From JAJYIV01 sp964499955 (GTDB lineage: Bacteria; Patescibacteriota; Patescibacteriia; UBA9934; GWF2-40-263), in contig CAZCMI010000005.1 in assembly GCA_964499955.1 (NCBI GenBank), positions 1-36,584 of the forward strand: 36,584 bases of DNA. The letters are read 5' to 3'. A program made the position numbers and the translations under genes. The notes beneath the pieces were generated by a model. That model made no database searches. It saw nothing but the letters and a program-made list of their open reading frames with translations, and was not told the origin of the DNA. Shown one piece after another: positions 1-7,294 of this stretch. Each line of letters opens with the position of its first letter. The stretch's first letter is position 1.

Positions 1-293
1 ATCACGGCGATGGCGATGAACACCGCGTCGCGGTAATGGCCGATGAACACAGTGATGGCCGCCGCAACGATCAGCACCAAAATAAGCGGGCTGACCAGCT
101 GCCGCAGGATGATCTTCAGTCCGGACGTACGGCGGGCGGCGCGAAAAGCGTTGCGTCCGTAGGAGGCCAGGCGTGCGGCGGCCTCGGACTCAGACAGGCC
201 GCGTTCCCGGTCCGTGTGGAAAAACCGTGCCGTTTCCTCCGGCGTCCAGCGCCAAAAGGACTGGGCTTTGCTCTCCGATACCTTGGCGTCCAT
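1..293 (-). CDS. Cation-transporting P-type ATPase, N-terminal fragment (cut by window edge)
   Basis: Only the first 97 or so codons lie in the window; the gene runs off the left edge. The translation begins MDAKVSESKAQSFWRWT and carries the cation-ATPase N-terminal domain (around residues 14-60, including GLSESEAAARLASYGRN), then the first membrane helix region (LVSPLILVLIVAAAITVFIG, then RDAVFIAIAV). This is the usual opening of P-type ATPases of the Ca2+/Mg2+/Na+,K+ type; ion specificity cannot be read without the rest. An in-frame ATG lies 17 codons upstream, but it precedes the -10 box TATCCT at 335-340, so the ATG at 293 is preferred. The start has no Shine-Dalgarno sequence; a pyrimidine run (TTTTTCCCCCT) precedes ATGG. 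Family call is solid, subtype open. Confidence 0.85.
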   Translation of the reverse strand, partial: MDAKVSESKAQSFWRWTPEETARFFHTDRERGLSESEAAARLASYGRNAFRAARRTSGLKIILRQLVSPLILVLIVAAAITVFIGHYRDAVFIAIAV

Positions 294-334
294 AGGGGGA
301 AAAATGGCGTGTGCGAAATGAAAGTCGTGGCCGT

Positions 335-343
335 AGGATAGCA
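335..343 (-). promoter_or_regulatory. Extended -10 promoter of the P-type ATPase gene
   Basis: Read on the minus strand this is TGCTATCCT, an extended -10 (TGN then TATNNT). Transcription would start about 35 nt before the ATG at 293. No convincing -35 is seen, because the terminator of the preceding gene lies just upstream. The same TGCTAT core recurs before other units in the window. Confidence 0.5.
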
Positions 344-360
344 TTTCCGCCCGGTTCTCC

Positions 361-390
361 AAAGAAAAAGACCTCCCGGACAGGGAGGCC
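361..390 (-). terminator. Intrinsic terminator after the ATP-grasp gene
   Basis: On the minus strand GGCCTCCC, a 5-nt loop and GGGAGGTC form an 8-bp stem (one G-U pair), followed by TTTTTCTTT. It lies 24 nt past the stop of the ATP-grasp gene. Confidence 0.8.
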
Positions 391-413
391 TGAGGGAGTG
401 CCGAACCGAACGG

Positions 414-1406
414 CTAGGCCGCGAGCGCCCGCAGCACCTTGCGATACAGATCGCGCACGATGCGGGCCTGGATTTCACCCGCGGCGGCGTAATTGTCGAG
501 CCCCGGCGCGGCATTGATCTCGACGACCACGTGGACGCCGGGCGGGTCGGAGAGGTCCGCTTCGGTCATGACGTCCACGCCGGCGTAGCGCAGGTTCATG
601 TCCCGCGCGATGCGCACGGCCCGCTCCTTCCACGCCGGATGCAGGTTTGACGTCACGTCCCGGGCGTCCCCGCCGGTGGAAAGGTTGGCGTTCGGCAGCA
701 GGGCCACGGCCTGGCCGGATGGCAGGACGCTCGCCTGGGTCAGCCCGCGGCGGCGCAAGGTGGCGGTGATGCGCGGATCGTCCGCCTGCAATTGCGTGTC
801 GCGGTCTTCGGCGTCGAACGCGCGCTGCTTGGCGGCCAGCAGCTCCGCGATCGTGGAGCGGTCGTCGCCCACCACGGTGAGCGGCAGGCGCTCATAGGCG
901 GAAATCACTTCGTCGTCCAAGACGACGATGCGGTAGTCGCGGCCGGGCACGGGACGCTGCACCAGGAACACGCGTTCGTTTTTCGAGGCGCGGGAGACGG
1001 CGCGGAAAAAATCCCGCTTGGTGTGCACCAACGCGACGCCCGCTCCCTGGCTCTTGCTGTTGGGCTTGACGATGACCGGCAACCCGAGGCGCTGGGCGTA
1101 TTCCCACGCCCGCTCGACCGTGCGGTCGCTGCCGATCCGGCGCGCCCAGTCCCGCGTGTGGAAGGAGTCCCCTTCCGGCACGGGATAGCCGCTGCGGGCC
1201 AGGAAATACGCGGCGTAGTCCTTGTCCTTGGCGATATCCGTCGCCCCGGCGCCGTTCAAATCGAACACCGTGTTGCGGAGCAGCCGCGTGCGGCCGTCCG
1301 GCAGGACGAGACGGGCGGCATACCCGTATCGCGGCTCCACGTCGAGCGTGTAGCCCAGTTCCTCGGCGAGCGAACGCAGAATGGGAGTGACGAAGGCGGG
1401 TTTCAT
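414..1406 (-). CDS. ATP-grasp ligase, cyanophycin-synthetase/glutathione-synthetase-like
   Basis: 330-residue protein whose start MKPAFVTPILRSLAEELG is chosen because GAGG sits 7 nt before this ATG; a start nine codons upstream is open but lacks a better site. The middle carries an ATP-grasp fold: DKDYAAYFLARSGYPVPEG (linker helix), LGLPVIVKPNSKSQGAGV (ATP-binding lysine and glycine-rich loop), VFLVQRPVPGRDYRIVVL, and a C-terminal VVEINAAPGLDNY metal/ATP motif. The pattern matches the ATP-grasp domain of CphA/GshAB-type enzymes, which join an amino acid to a carboxylate using ATP. It is much shorter than CphA (about 870 aa) and lacks the Mur-ligase half. It lies 63 nt after the CofE-like gene, probably in the same transcript, so both may act on amide-linked glutamate or peptide substrates. 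The substrate is unknown. Confidence 0.8.
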   Translation of the reverse strand: MKPAFVTPILRSLAEELGYTLDVEPRYGYAARLVLPDGRTRLLRNTVFDLNGAGATDIAKDKDYAAYFLARSGYPVPEGDSFHTRDWARRIGSDRTVERAWEYAQRLGLPVIVKPNSKSQGAGVALVHTKRDFFRAVSRASKNERVFLVQRPVPGRDYRIVVLDDEVISAYERLPLTVVGDDRSTIAELLAAKQRAFDAEDRDTQLQADDPRITATLRRRGLTQASVLPSGQAVALLPNANLSTGGDARDVTSNLHPAWKERAVRIARDMNLRYAGVDVMTEADLSDPPGVHVVVEINAAPGLDNYAAAGEIQARIVRDLYRKVLRALAA

Positions 1407-1469
1407 GTGCGTGTCCTCAAAGCGGTGAACCATTCACCACCGGCATTGAGGCATGCGAGCGAACGGGGG

Positions 1470-2183
1470 TCAAGACCGGAGAAAGCGCGCGGACGGATCG
1501 TAGATGAACCGGTACAGGTCGTCCGCCGGACGCACGGCCAGGTCGCCCGCCTCGCCCGCGGCGTCGGGCCGCAACGGGACGCCGGATCCGCGGATAACCA
1601 CGAGAGGGATGGATTCGGCTCCTTCGCCCATGGCCAAGACCGCGGCGGCGGCAAGCGCGTGCACGAGATTGGCCGTCGTCATTTTGAGTTCGCGTCCGAA
1701 TAAATCCGGCTGTCCGCGATAGTCACGGATGGGTTCGACGCCCGCCCAGGCCAAGGCCATGCCCATGGCCCCCTGGCGCAAAGGAACGATGCGCGTATCC
1801 GTCAGGATCACCGCGAGGTCCGGGACGTTGAAGGCGGCGGCCAATTCGGCGCGCCACGCGGCTGCCGCTTCCTTCGGGTGCGCGGGCAACAGGACCAGCC
1901 TGCCGTCCGCATTGGATTCATCCACGCCCGCGTTGGCGCACCAGTCGTTTCCCTGGCGGGTCAGCAGGCACCAGGGCGTTTCGACGGTTTCCTCCGCCTC
2001 GGCCTCAATGGCACCCCGCTTGTCGAAGCCTGCCGCCAGGACGCGTTGCTGACTTAAGGCGACGATTTTGGACGTGACGGCCAGTACGTCGCCTGAATGC
2101 AGGACGGGAATGTGTTCGCGCACGAACGGCACGAGGGGTTCTCCTGGATGGAACAGGCGCGTGCGGACGGGTATGATTTCCAT
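1470..2183 (-). CDS. CofE-like F420-0:gamma-glutamyl ligase family protein
   Basis: 237-residue protein starting MEIIPVRTRLFHPGEPL, which matches the usual CofE N-terminus, so this start is preferred over the long upstream extension; GAGG lies 8 nt before it. Family hallmarks are VLAVTSKIVALSQQRV (near residue 35), NAGVDESNADGRLVLLP, AVILTDTRIVPLRQGAMGMAL and DYRGQPDLFGRELKMTT. CofE adds glutamate to coenzyme F420-0 with GTP. Patescibacteria are not known F420 users and no other F420 gene is visible, so the true substrate may be another carboxylate. The start codon abuts that of the divergent 5-formyl-THF cyclo-ligase-like gene (CAT|ATG at 2181-2186). An ATP-grasp ligase follows 63 nt downstream. 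Confidence 0.85.
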   Translation of the reverse strand: MEIIPVRTRLFHPGEPLVPFVREHIPVLHSGDVLAVTSKIVALSQQRVLAAGFDKRGAIEAEAEETVETPWCLLTRQGNDWCANAGVDESNADGRLVLLPAHPKEAAAAWRAELAAAFNVPDLAVILTDTRIVPLRQGAMGMALAWAGVEPIRDYRGQPDLFGRELKMTTANLVHALAAAAVLAMGEGAESIPLVVIRGSGVPLRPDAAGEAGDLAVRPADDLYRFIYDPSARFLRS

Positions 2184-2597
2184 ATGCGATCCCTCATTCC
2201 TATCGAAAACCCACCCATTGGGCAAGATTGGTTTGGCGTTTGGTACGCGCCGCTGTCGGGCGAGACGGATCCGGCGGATCTCGCCTTTGTGCGGCGTTTG
2301 GGCGCGCGGCCTTGGCGCGTCGTGCCGCCACAGCGCCATGCGGACCCGTTCGCGCTCGCGGACATATTCGTACGGGAGATGCCGCCGGGCGCGCGTGTCT
2401 ATGTGCTTGTTCCCGGCCGACGATTCGACCGTTTCGGTACACGGCATGGACGCGGAGGCGGCTGGTATGACCGGTTTTTGTCGGCTGTGCCACGCACGTG
2501 GTTGCGCGTGGGCGTCCTGCGGCCGGACCAGCTTCGCGACGAACCCCTCTCCCGCCAAGACTGGGACGAACCGATGGATTGGCTCGTCCGCGCGTGA
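2184..2597 (+). CDS. Short 5-formyltetrahydrofolate cyclo-ligase-like protein
   Basis: 137-residue protein starting MRSLIPIENPPIGQDWFG. The C-terminal half carries the cyclo-ligase signature: VYVLVPGRRFDRFGTRHGRGGGWYDRFL, with the DRxGxRxGxGGGxYDRFL pattern that binds ATP and folate in the MTHFS family (5-formyl-THF to 5,10-methenyl-THF). The usual N-terminal 50 or so residues with the conserved Lys/Arg helix are missing; typical members are about 180-200 aa. Upstream in-frame ATGs at 2097 and 2148 exist, but their codons give no family-like sequence and would overlap the CofE-like gene. No Shine-Dalgarno is seen. It may be a minimal enzyme or a reduced paralogue with another role. Confidence 0.7.
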   Translation: MRSLIPIENPPIGQDWFGVWYAPLSGETDPADLAFVRRLGARPWRVVPPQRHADPFALADIFVREMPPGARVYVLVPGRRFDRFGTRHGRGGGWYDRFLSAVPRTWLRVGVLRPDQLRDEPLSRQDWDEPMDWLVRA

Positions 2598-2618
2598 TGG
2601 CTGCGTATGACGGCGGCG

Positions 2619-3332
2619 TCACCCCGCCACCGTGCAGGCCCAGACCGTTTCCGCCCCGGCGGCTTTGAGAGCCTGGGCAGCGGCGTCCAAGGTGGCGCCC
2701 GTAGTCTTCACGTCGTCCACCAACAACACGTGCGCTGGAACGGGACCGGCGGCTGCGAACGCCCCGGCCAAATCCGCCGCGCGGCGTTCCGCGCGGGGCA
2801 CGCGGGCCTGCGGAGCCGTCGCCTTCACGCGCACGAGCGGCATTATAACCGGCCGTCCCGCCCGTTCCGCCACGGTTTCCGCCAATACGTCCGCCTGATT
2901 GTACCCACGTGCACGCAACCGGGCCGCGTGCAACGGCACGGCCGTAACGGCGTCCGTGGGCGGCACATCACCCAACGACGATCCATAGGAGGTCACCCAC
3001 CCTCGCAACACGTCCGCATACGCCGCATCCCCTTGGTATTTCCACCCAGTCAGCACCCCGCGCACGGCGGGATGGACGTACGGCAAAAACAAAACGCACC
3101 CGTCCAGGGCATGGACGGCGCGGCAGTCCCGGCAGGTTGCCCACGAACCGGGCGCGTCGCAAAACGCACAGGCGGGCGACGGCGGAATGAACGGACGCGC
3201 GGCGCACGACGCGCACCAGACGGTTCCTTCCCGGCCGCATCCGGCGCACCGGCGCGGGAACGCGGCGTCCACGGCCGCCTTCCCCGCCGCCTGCCACACG
3301 CGGATGATTCGTTGGCGTGCGTGACGAAACAT
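2619..3332 (-). CDS. comF: ComF family amidophosphoribosyltransferase-like protein
   Basis: 237-residue protein. The N-terminal zinc-ribbon-like part has paired cysteines (RRCAGCGREG, WCASCAARP, CAFCDAPGS, CRDCRAV). The C-terminal phosphoribosyltransferase domain has the PRPP loop HVLLVDDVKTTGATLD (around residue 205) and the ComF-typical PLHAARLRARGYNQADVLAE. ComF is needed for uptake of transforming DNA in several bacteria; its exact biochemical role is unsettled. The start ATG follows GAGGG at a suitable distance. It begins 18 nt after the stop of the last small secretion gene, so it is probably the last gene of that transcript, linking DNA-uptake functions with the type IV secretion-like locus. 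It faces the cyclo-ligase-like gene convergently. Confidence 0.9.
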   Translation of the reverse strand: MFRHARQRIIRVWQAAGKAAVDAAFPRRCAGCGREGTVWCASCAARPFIPPSPACAFCDAPGSWATCRDCRAVHALDGCVLFLPYVHPAVRGVLTGWKYQGDAAYADVLRGWVTSYGSSLGDVPPTDAVTAVPLHAARLRARGYNQADVLAETVAERAGRPVIMPLVRVKATAPQARVPRAERRAADLAGAFAAAGPVPAHVLLVDDVKTTGATLDAAAQALKAAGAETVWACTVAG

Positions 3333-3350
3333 GCGCGCACCCTCACGTAC

Positions 3351-3920
3351 TTAATCCCACGCGGCGGATGACACGCGCCACTGTTCGCCGGTGCGCACGA
3401 AGGTCAACACCAGGTTTTGGTACCGAACGTCCGCGCGGCCGTCAGCGAACGTTTCCTGGCGCTGGGTACCCACGGTCAACGTGGCGGTGCCGGCGGCCTC
3501 GTCCAAGGCGTCCGTGCGCACGGACACCACGCGGGTGGTGACGCCGTAGAACGCCTCGGCGGACGCGGCATTGGCGATATCCGTCCGCGTGCGGTCGGCG
3601 AAGGCGTCGGTCATCAGCGGCAGCAAGTCCGTCAGGTTCTGGTGCCGCGCTTCCGTGGAGAAGCTGCCGTAGCGTTCGGCGAACAGGCGCGCCTGCGACT
3701 GGATTACCGCCGAATTGGCGCGGGAATCCCGTTCCTGGCGTTCAATAATGGTCGGTTCCGTGGGCACGAAGGTGGGCGGCGGCAATTCGTCCGTCGGGAC
3801 GGAAACGGACGGCGGAGCCGACGGCGTGCGCGGGCGCAGGAACAAGGCGAGCAACACAGCCAACAGCAACACCGCCAACACGAGCACGGCGATCAGAATG
3901 CGTTTGCGGGGAACGGCCAT
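3351..3920 (-). CDS. Membrane-anchored protein of the type IV secretion-like locus (VirB8/NTF2-like candidate)
   Basis: 189-residue protein: a short basic N-terminus (MAVPRKR), one strong membrane helix (ILIAVLVLAVLLLAVLLALF, residues 8-27), a proline-rich linker, then a soluble domain from about residue 65 (SQARLFAERYGSFSTEARHQNLTDLLPLM ... VLTFVRTGEQWRVSSAAWD). One N-terminal anchor plus an outer alpha/beta domain resembles the shape of VirB8/TcpC-type proteins, but no diagnostic motif is visible and this is inference. It starts 9 nt after the VirB4 stop, so it is probably translationally coupled. The start is preceded by CTTCTCCT rather than a Shine-Dalgarno sequence. Confidence 0.75.
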   Translation of the reverse strand: MAVPRKRILIAVLVLAVLLLAVLLALFLRPRTPSAPPSVSVPTDELPPPTFVPTEPTIIERQERDSRANSAVIQSQARLFAERYGSFSTEARHQNLTDLLPLMTDAFADRTRTDIANAASAEAFYGVTTRVVSVRTDALDEAAGTATLTVGTQRQETFADGRADVRYQNLVLTFVRTGEQWRVSSAAWD

Positions 3921-3929
3921 AGGAGAAGG

Positions 3930-6149
3930 TTAGGAGGCGAACGAATCGCGGATGCGGTCGGCTTCGGCTTGGCCGCCGTCCGCGGCGGGCGGCGGAGCCG
4001 CTGGCGCCGCTTCCGCCGCCAGCAGGGCCGCGGCGGCATCATTCTGCGCTTGCGGGTTTTCCAAGGCGGCGACGGCTTCGGCGGCCTCCCGTTCCATGTC
4101 GAACGGTTCTTCCACGCCGCCGGCGGGTTCCCCTTCGCCCGCGCCGGCCCCGCCTTCCTCCCCGATCGGGGTTCGCTCCGTACCCGCGACCCCCGCGACG
4201 GCTCCCGTATCGGACGCGGAGACGAATGGCGGGCGTGGCGGACCTTGGTCCTCCATTTCCGCTTCACGCGCCCGGCGGGCTTCTTCCTGTTCCAGCAACT
4301 GCTGCGGGTTGGTGGTGACGATCTGGTCTTCCGTATACGACGCCACGACCTTGATGGCCGCGTGCTTGGGGCCGGCGAAGAAAATCCCCTCCCCCACGCC
4401 GGATTCAAGCAGCAAGAACTTCTCCCCGTCCGTCAGGGTGAAGGTCTTTTGGATGAGGTCCACGGCCGCCGCCGACTGCTTGAGCAGCAGCTGAATGGAC
4501 GAGTTGGTGACGATGGCCTGGCCGTACGGCGAGCGCAAAAAGTCGTTCACGTCCTGGGTGATGGTGGTCACGCCCATGAAATACTTGCGGCAGCGCTTCA
4601 CCAGGGCGAAGATGAATTTCGCCGAGTCGTCGTTTTGCATCAGCCACCACGCTTCGTCGATCACCAAGATGCGCTTCTTGCGCACGCTGCGCACCACGTT
4701 CCAAATATAGTTGACGATGGTGTAGATGCCGATGGGGCGCAGTTCGTCTTCCAAGTCGCGCACGGAAAACACCACCAACTGGTTGTCCATCTCCACCGTG
4801 GTGGGCGAATTGAGCAGCCCGGCGAAGGTGCCTTCCGTATACTTGCGCAGCCGCGCCACGACGTCTTCGGCCCCTTCCATGCCTTCCAGCACGTCCTGCA
4901 GGTCCTGCAGCACGGGCGGTTCCACCACGGACAGGTCCACGGTGTCGGCCGTGATGTCCTTCTTGGCGTACGCCTCAATCAACGCCCGGTCCAACAGGGA
5001 ATCCTCTTCCGGCGTGAAACCGATTTTCCCCGCCTCGCCCAACGGCTTGCCGATCATGATACGCAGCAGCCCCTTGAGCGTGATGACGGCCGAGCGGATG
5101 ATGTCGTCCACCTTGGTGCCCTCCCCCACCGCGCGCGGCAGGTCGAACGGGTTGACCTTGGCGTCCGAGGCCAGCGATACGTTGATATACGTGCCTCCCA
5201 CGGCGTCGGACATCTGTTTGTATTCCATTTCGGGGTCGATGACGATGACGTCGGTGCCCATCATCAGCGAACGCAAAATTTCCAGCTTGATGGCGTACGA
5301 CTTCCCCGCGCCGGAGGTGGCGAACACCACCGCGTTGGCGTTTTGCAGCGAGAACCGGTCGAACAGGATGAGCGAGTTGTTGTGGCGGTTGACCCCGTAC
5401 AGGATGCCGTTGTCGGAGGTGAGGTCGGAGCTGATGAACGGGAAGCTCGCCGCGATGGGCGAGGTGTTCATGTTGTACGTGATCATCAGTTCGTCGTTGC
5501 CGAGCGGCAGCGTGGAATTGAACCCCTGCTCGGCCTGATAGTAGCCGGCCTTGGTATAGATGAGCTTGCTGCCGAACATGGATTCCACTTCCTGCGTGCG
5601 GCGGTCCAGGTCTTCCACGGTGGAGCCGTACAAGGTGACGTAGAAGGCGAACTGGAAGAAATGCTCGATGCCCTGGGTGAGGGCGTCGCGCAGGGCCTCG
5701 ATGTCGCGCAGGGCGGTTTCCTTGATGGGGTCGCGCGGGGCGCCCTTCTCTGCATCGGCGTAAATGCCCGCCTCGAAAATACCCACGCGCTTTTGCAGCT
5801 GCTTGAGGATGATTTCCGCCTTGATGGGATAGAAGAACATCCCGATGTCCACCGTTTTGTTGTAGTTGATGAGCGGCGCGGCCCAGCCCAGGCCGATATG
5901 GCGCGGGTAGGTGATGATGAACAGCGTGCGCGCGTACACGCCGGACAACCGCAGGAAGGTGGGCGTCACTTCAAACGCCGCCGGAGCGATGAGGTCCCGG
6001 ACGGTGACGACGCCGCGGCGGTAAATCCGTTCTTCCTCCAGCAGCACGCGCTCCTGGGCCGCCCGTTCCTCGGCCGGCTTGGCCTTTTTGGGCGGAGGCG
6101 GCGGGGCGGGCGGGGCGGCTTTCGCAAGTTGGGATACGTCGATGGCCAT
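3930..6149 (-). CDS. virB4: VirB4-family type IV secretion ATPase
   Basis: 739-residue AAA+ motor. Residues 1-30 are Ala/Pro/Lys-rich (APPAPPPPPKKAKP). Residues about 35-260 are the VirB4 N-terminal domain. Walker A is ATSGAGKS at 277-284, followed by VIVIDPEMEY (301-310). Walker B is ILVIDEAWWLM (494-504), followed by the TTITQDVNDFL sensor-like region (528-538) and LLLKQSAAAVDLIQ (554-567). The last 115 or so residues are acidic, Ala/Gly/Pro-rich and low-complexity, beyond the usual family end. VirB4 powers pilus assembly and substrate export at the inner membrane. Here the TraC-like N-terminal partner is a separate gene just upstream, as is usual in Patescibacteria. The start ATGG has no Shine-Dalgarno sequence. 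Confidence 0.95.
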   Translation of the reverse strand: MAIDVSQLAKAAPPAPPPPPKKAKPAEERAAQERVLLEEERIYRRGVVTVRDLIAPAAFEVTPTFLRLSGVYARTLFIITYPRHIGLGWAAPLINYNKTVDIGMFFYPIKAEIILKQLQKRVGIFEAGIYADAEKGAPRDPIKETALRDIEALRDALTQGIEHFFQFAFYVTLYGSTVEDLDRRTQEVESMFGSKLIYTKAGYYQAEQGFNSTLPLGNDELMITYNMNTSPIAASFPFISSDLTSDNGILYGVNRHNNSLILFDRFSLQNANAVVFATSGAGKSYAIKLEILRSLMMGTDVIVIDPEMEYKQMSDAVGGTYINVSLASDAKVNPFDLPRAVGEGTKVDDIIRSAVITLKGLLRIMIGKPLGEAGKIGFTPEEDSLLDRALIEAYAKKDITADTVDLSVVEPPVLQDLQDVLEGMEGAEDVVARLRKYTEGTFAGLLNSPTTVEMDNQLVVFSVRDLEDELRPIGIYTIVNYIWNVVRSVRKKRILVIDEAWWLMQNDDSAKFIFALVKRCRKYFMGVTTITQDVNDFLRSPYGQAIVTNSSIQLLLKQSAAAVDLIQKTFTLTDGEKFLLLESGVGEGIFFAGPKHAAIKVVASYTEDQIVTTNPQQLLEQEEARRAREAEMEDQGPPRPPFVSASDTGAVAGVAGTERTPIGEEGGAGAGEGEPAGGVEEPFDMEREAAEAVAALENPQAQNDAAAALLAAEAAPAAPPPAADGGQAEADRIRDSFAS

Positions 6150-6166
6150 ATGCGCGCGATGCCGGA

Positions 6167-6847
6167 TTAGGATTCAACGCCTGTCTTGCCCACGTCGCCC
6201 AGGCGCTGTTCGTCCGCGACGTCGGGGTTGTAGGAATTGTAATACACTTCAATCAACCCCTGGGTGTCCAACCGCACGGCCTGCAGGCTCATACTCAACA
6301 ACTGCCCGGAAATCAGTTCCATGCGCCGCGACAGCTGCTCCCGGCGTTCGGCCAGCTGCTTGGCGTTCAAGTTGGCGACCACGGTGGGCGAAAAAGCCTC
6401 CTGCAGGCGGTCGAAAAACCCCTTGCGCTTGTTGGTGACCGGGTCGTACGGCACCACCACGTAAAAACGCTTTTGCATGATTTCGCCCAGTTCCACCAAT
6501 TCCTGCACGAAGTCGCGGTAATCGACGATTTGCGCGCGCAGCAGGTCGTTTTCCGTTTTGCGCTGCTGCTCCACCAGGGACGCCATGTAGGCGTCGATGT
6601 TCATGCGCCGCGACTGGATGACGATCTGAATGGGATATTCCAAGGAATTCAGGAAGGTCATGTACGACTGAATGATGGCTTCCTGCTCGTCCACGGACTT
6701 CAGGGCGAAATTGATGCTCGAAACCAGCAGGACGCCGCGGACGGTGCCGTCCTTCAAAATGACCATGTCGTCCCGGATCTCCGCGATGTCCAAAAACCGC
6801 TGGGTGGCGGGGCCGGGTTTCGGTTTGGCGAGCTGCGCGGATTGCAT
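6167..6847 (-). CDS. TraC-like N-terminal domain protein, partner of VirB4
   Basis: 226-residue soluble protein. It opens with QRFLDIAEIRDDMVILKDGTVRGVLLVSSINFALKS, the strand-rich start of TraC/VirB4 N-terminal domains, then a Q/R-rich helical stretch (SRRMNIDAYMASLVEQQRKTENDLL) and PYDPVTNKRKGFFDRLQEAF. It has no Walker motifs, so it is not an ATPase alone; the ATPase half is the next gene (17 nt gap). Together they would cover a full-length VirB4/TraC. The start comes 6 nt after the PrgI stop, and those six bases read CCTCCT in the mRNA, the same sense as the 16S anti-Shine-Dalgarno, so they cannot pair with it. Confidence 0.85.
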   Translation of the reverse strand: MQSAQLAKPKPGPATQRFLDIAEIRDDMVILKDGTVRGVLLVSSINFALKSVDEQEAIIQSYMTFLNSLEYPIQIVIQSRRMNIDAYMASLVEQQRKTENDLLRAQIVDYRDFVQELVELGEIMQKRFYVVVPYDPVTNKRKGFFDRLQEAFSPTVVANLNAKQLAERREQLSRRMELISGQLLSMSLQAVRLDTQGLIEVYYNSYNPDVADEQRLGDVGKTGVES

Positions 6848-6853
6848 AGGAGG

Positions 6854-7279
6854 CTATTCCGGCTTGTACAAACCGCCGGTGTCCACGACCAACGTAAGTT
6901 CCTGCAGGCGGGAGCGTTCCAACGGACCCTTCCGCGCGGGCGGGGGCGGCGGGGGCGGCGTTTCCTGCTGCATGTGGACGCGCACTTCGGCGTCGGTGAG
7001 GCGTTTGTCCCACACGCGCAGGCGGGGGCGGCGGAACGTCTGCACGATGTTCAGCAGGAAGAAATGGAACGGCTGCCCGTTGATGGGCACGAAGGCCAGT
7101 ACCGCACCCAGGGCGAACAACGGAATGCCGATGGCGAGAAACCACACGAACGGCGCCAGGCGGAACAAGACGGCGTCGACCAAAATGACGACGAGCATTT
7201 CAATGAACTGGCGCGCCGTGATCGGCCCCAGGATCTTGTCCTCGCTGTCGATGAATTGCGGGACGGTGAACTGGTCCAT
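6854..7279 (-). CDS. PrgI family protein (type IV secretion inner-membrane component)
   Basis: 141 residues. The start MDQFTVPQFIDSEDKILGPITARQFIEM is the PrgI family signature, followed by two closely spaced membrane segments (about residues 27-65, VVILVDAVLFRLAPFVWFLA and IPLFALGAVLAFVPI). A cytoplasmic tail holds seven consecutive prolines (ETPPPPPPPARKG, near residue 110). PrgI of Gram-positive conjugation systems is a small VirB3-like membrane protein that docks VirB4, which fits its place directly before the TraC-like and VirB4 genes. The polyproline tract recurs in two neighbouring proteins. No Shine-Dalgarno before the ATGG start. Confidence 0.9.
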   Translation of the reverse strand: MDQFTVPQFIDSEDKILGPITARQFIEMLVVILVDAVLFRLAPFVWFLAIGIPLFALGAVLAFVPINGQPFHFFLLNIVQTFRRPRLRVWDKRLTDAEVRVHMQQETPPPPPPPARKGPLERSRLQELTLVVDTGGLYKPE

Positions 7280-7294
7280 GCGGACATGATAGCA

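Noticed and set aside
1725..1745. GGTTCGA-like T-arm sequence suggesting a tRNA
   Set aside because: Inside the CofE-like coding sequence; no acceptor stem, anticodon arm or CCA could be paired. No tRNA or rRNA was found in the window.
3417..6170. Long open frame (917 codons) on the plus strand, antisense to virB4
   Set aside because: His/Arg/Gly/Val-rich translation without domains; a by-product of GC-rich codon use in the real minus-strand genes.
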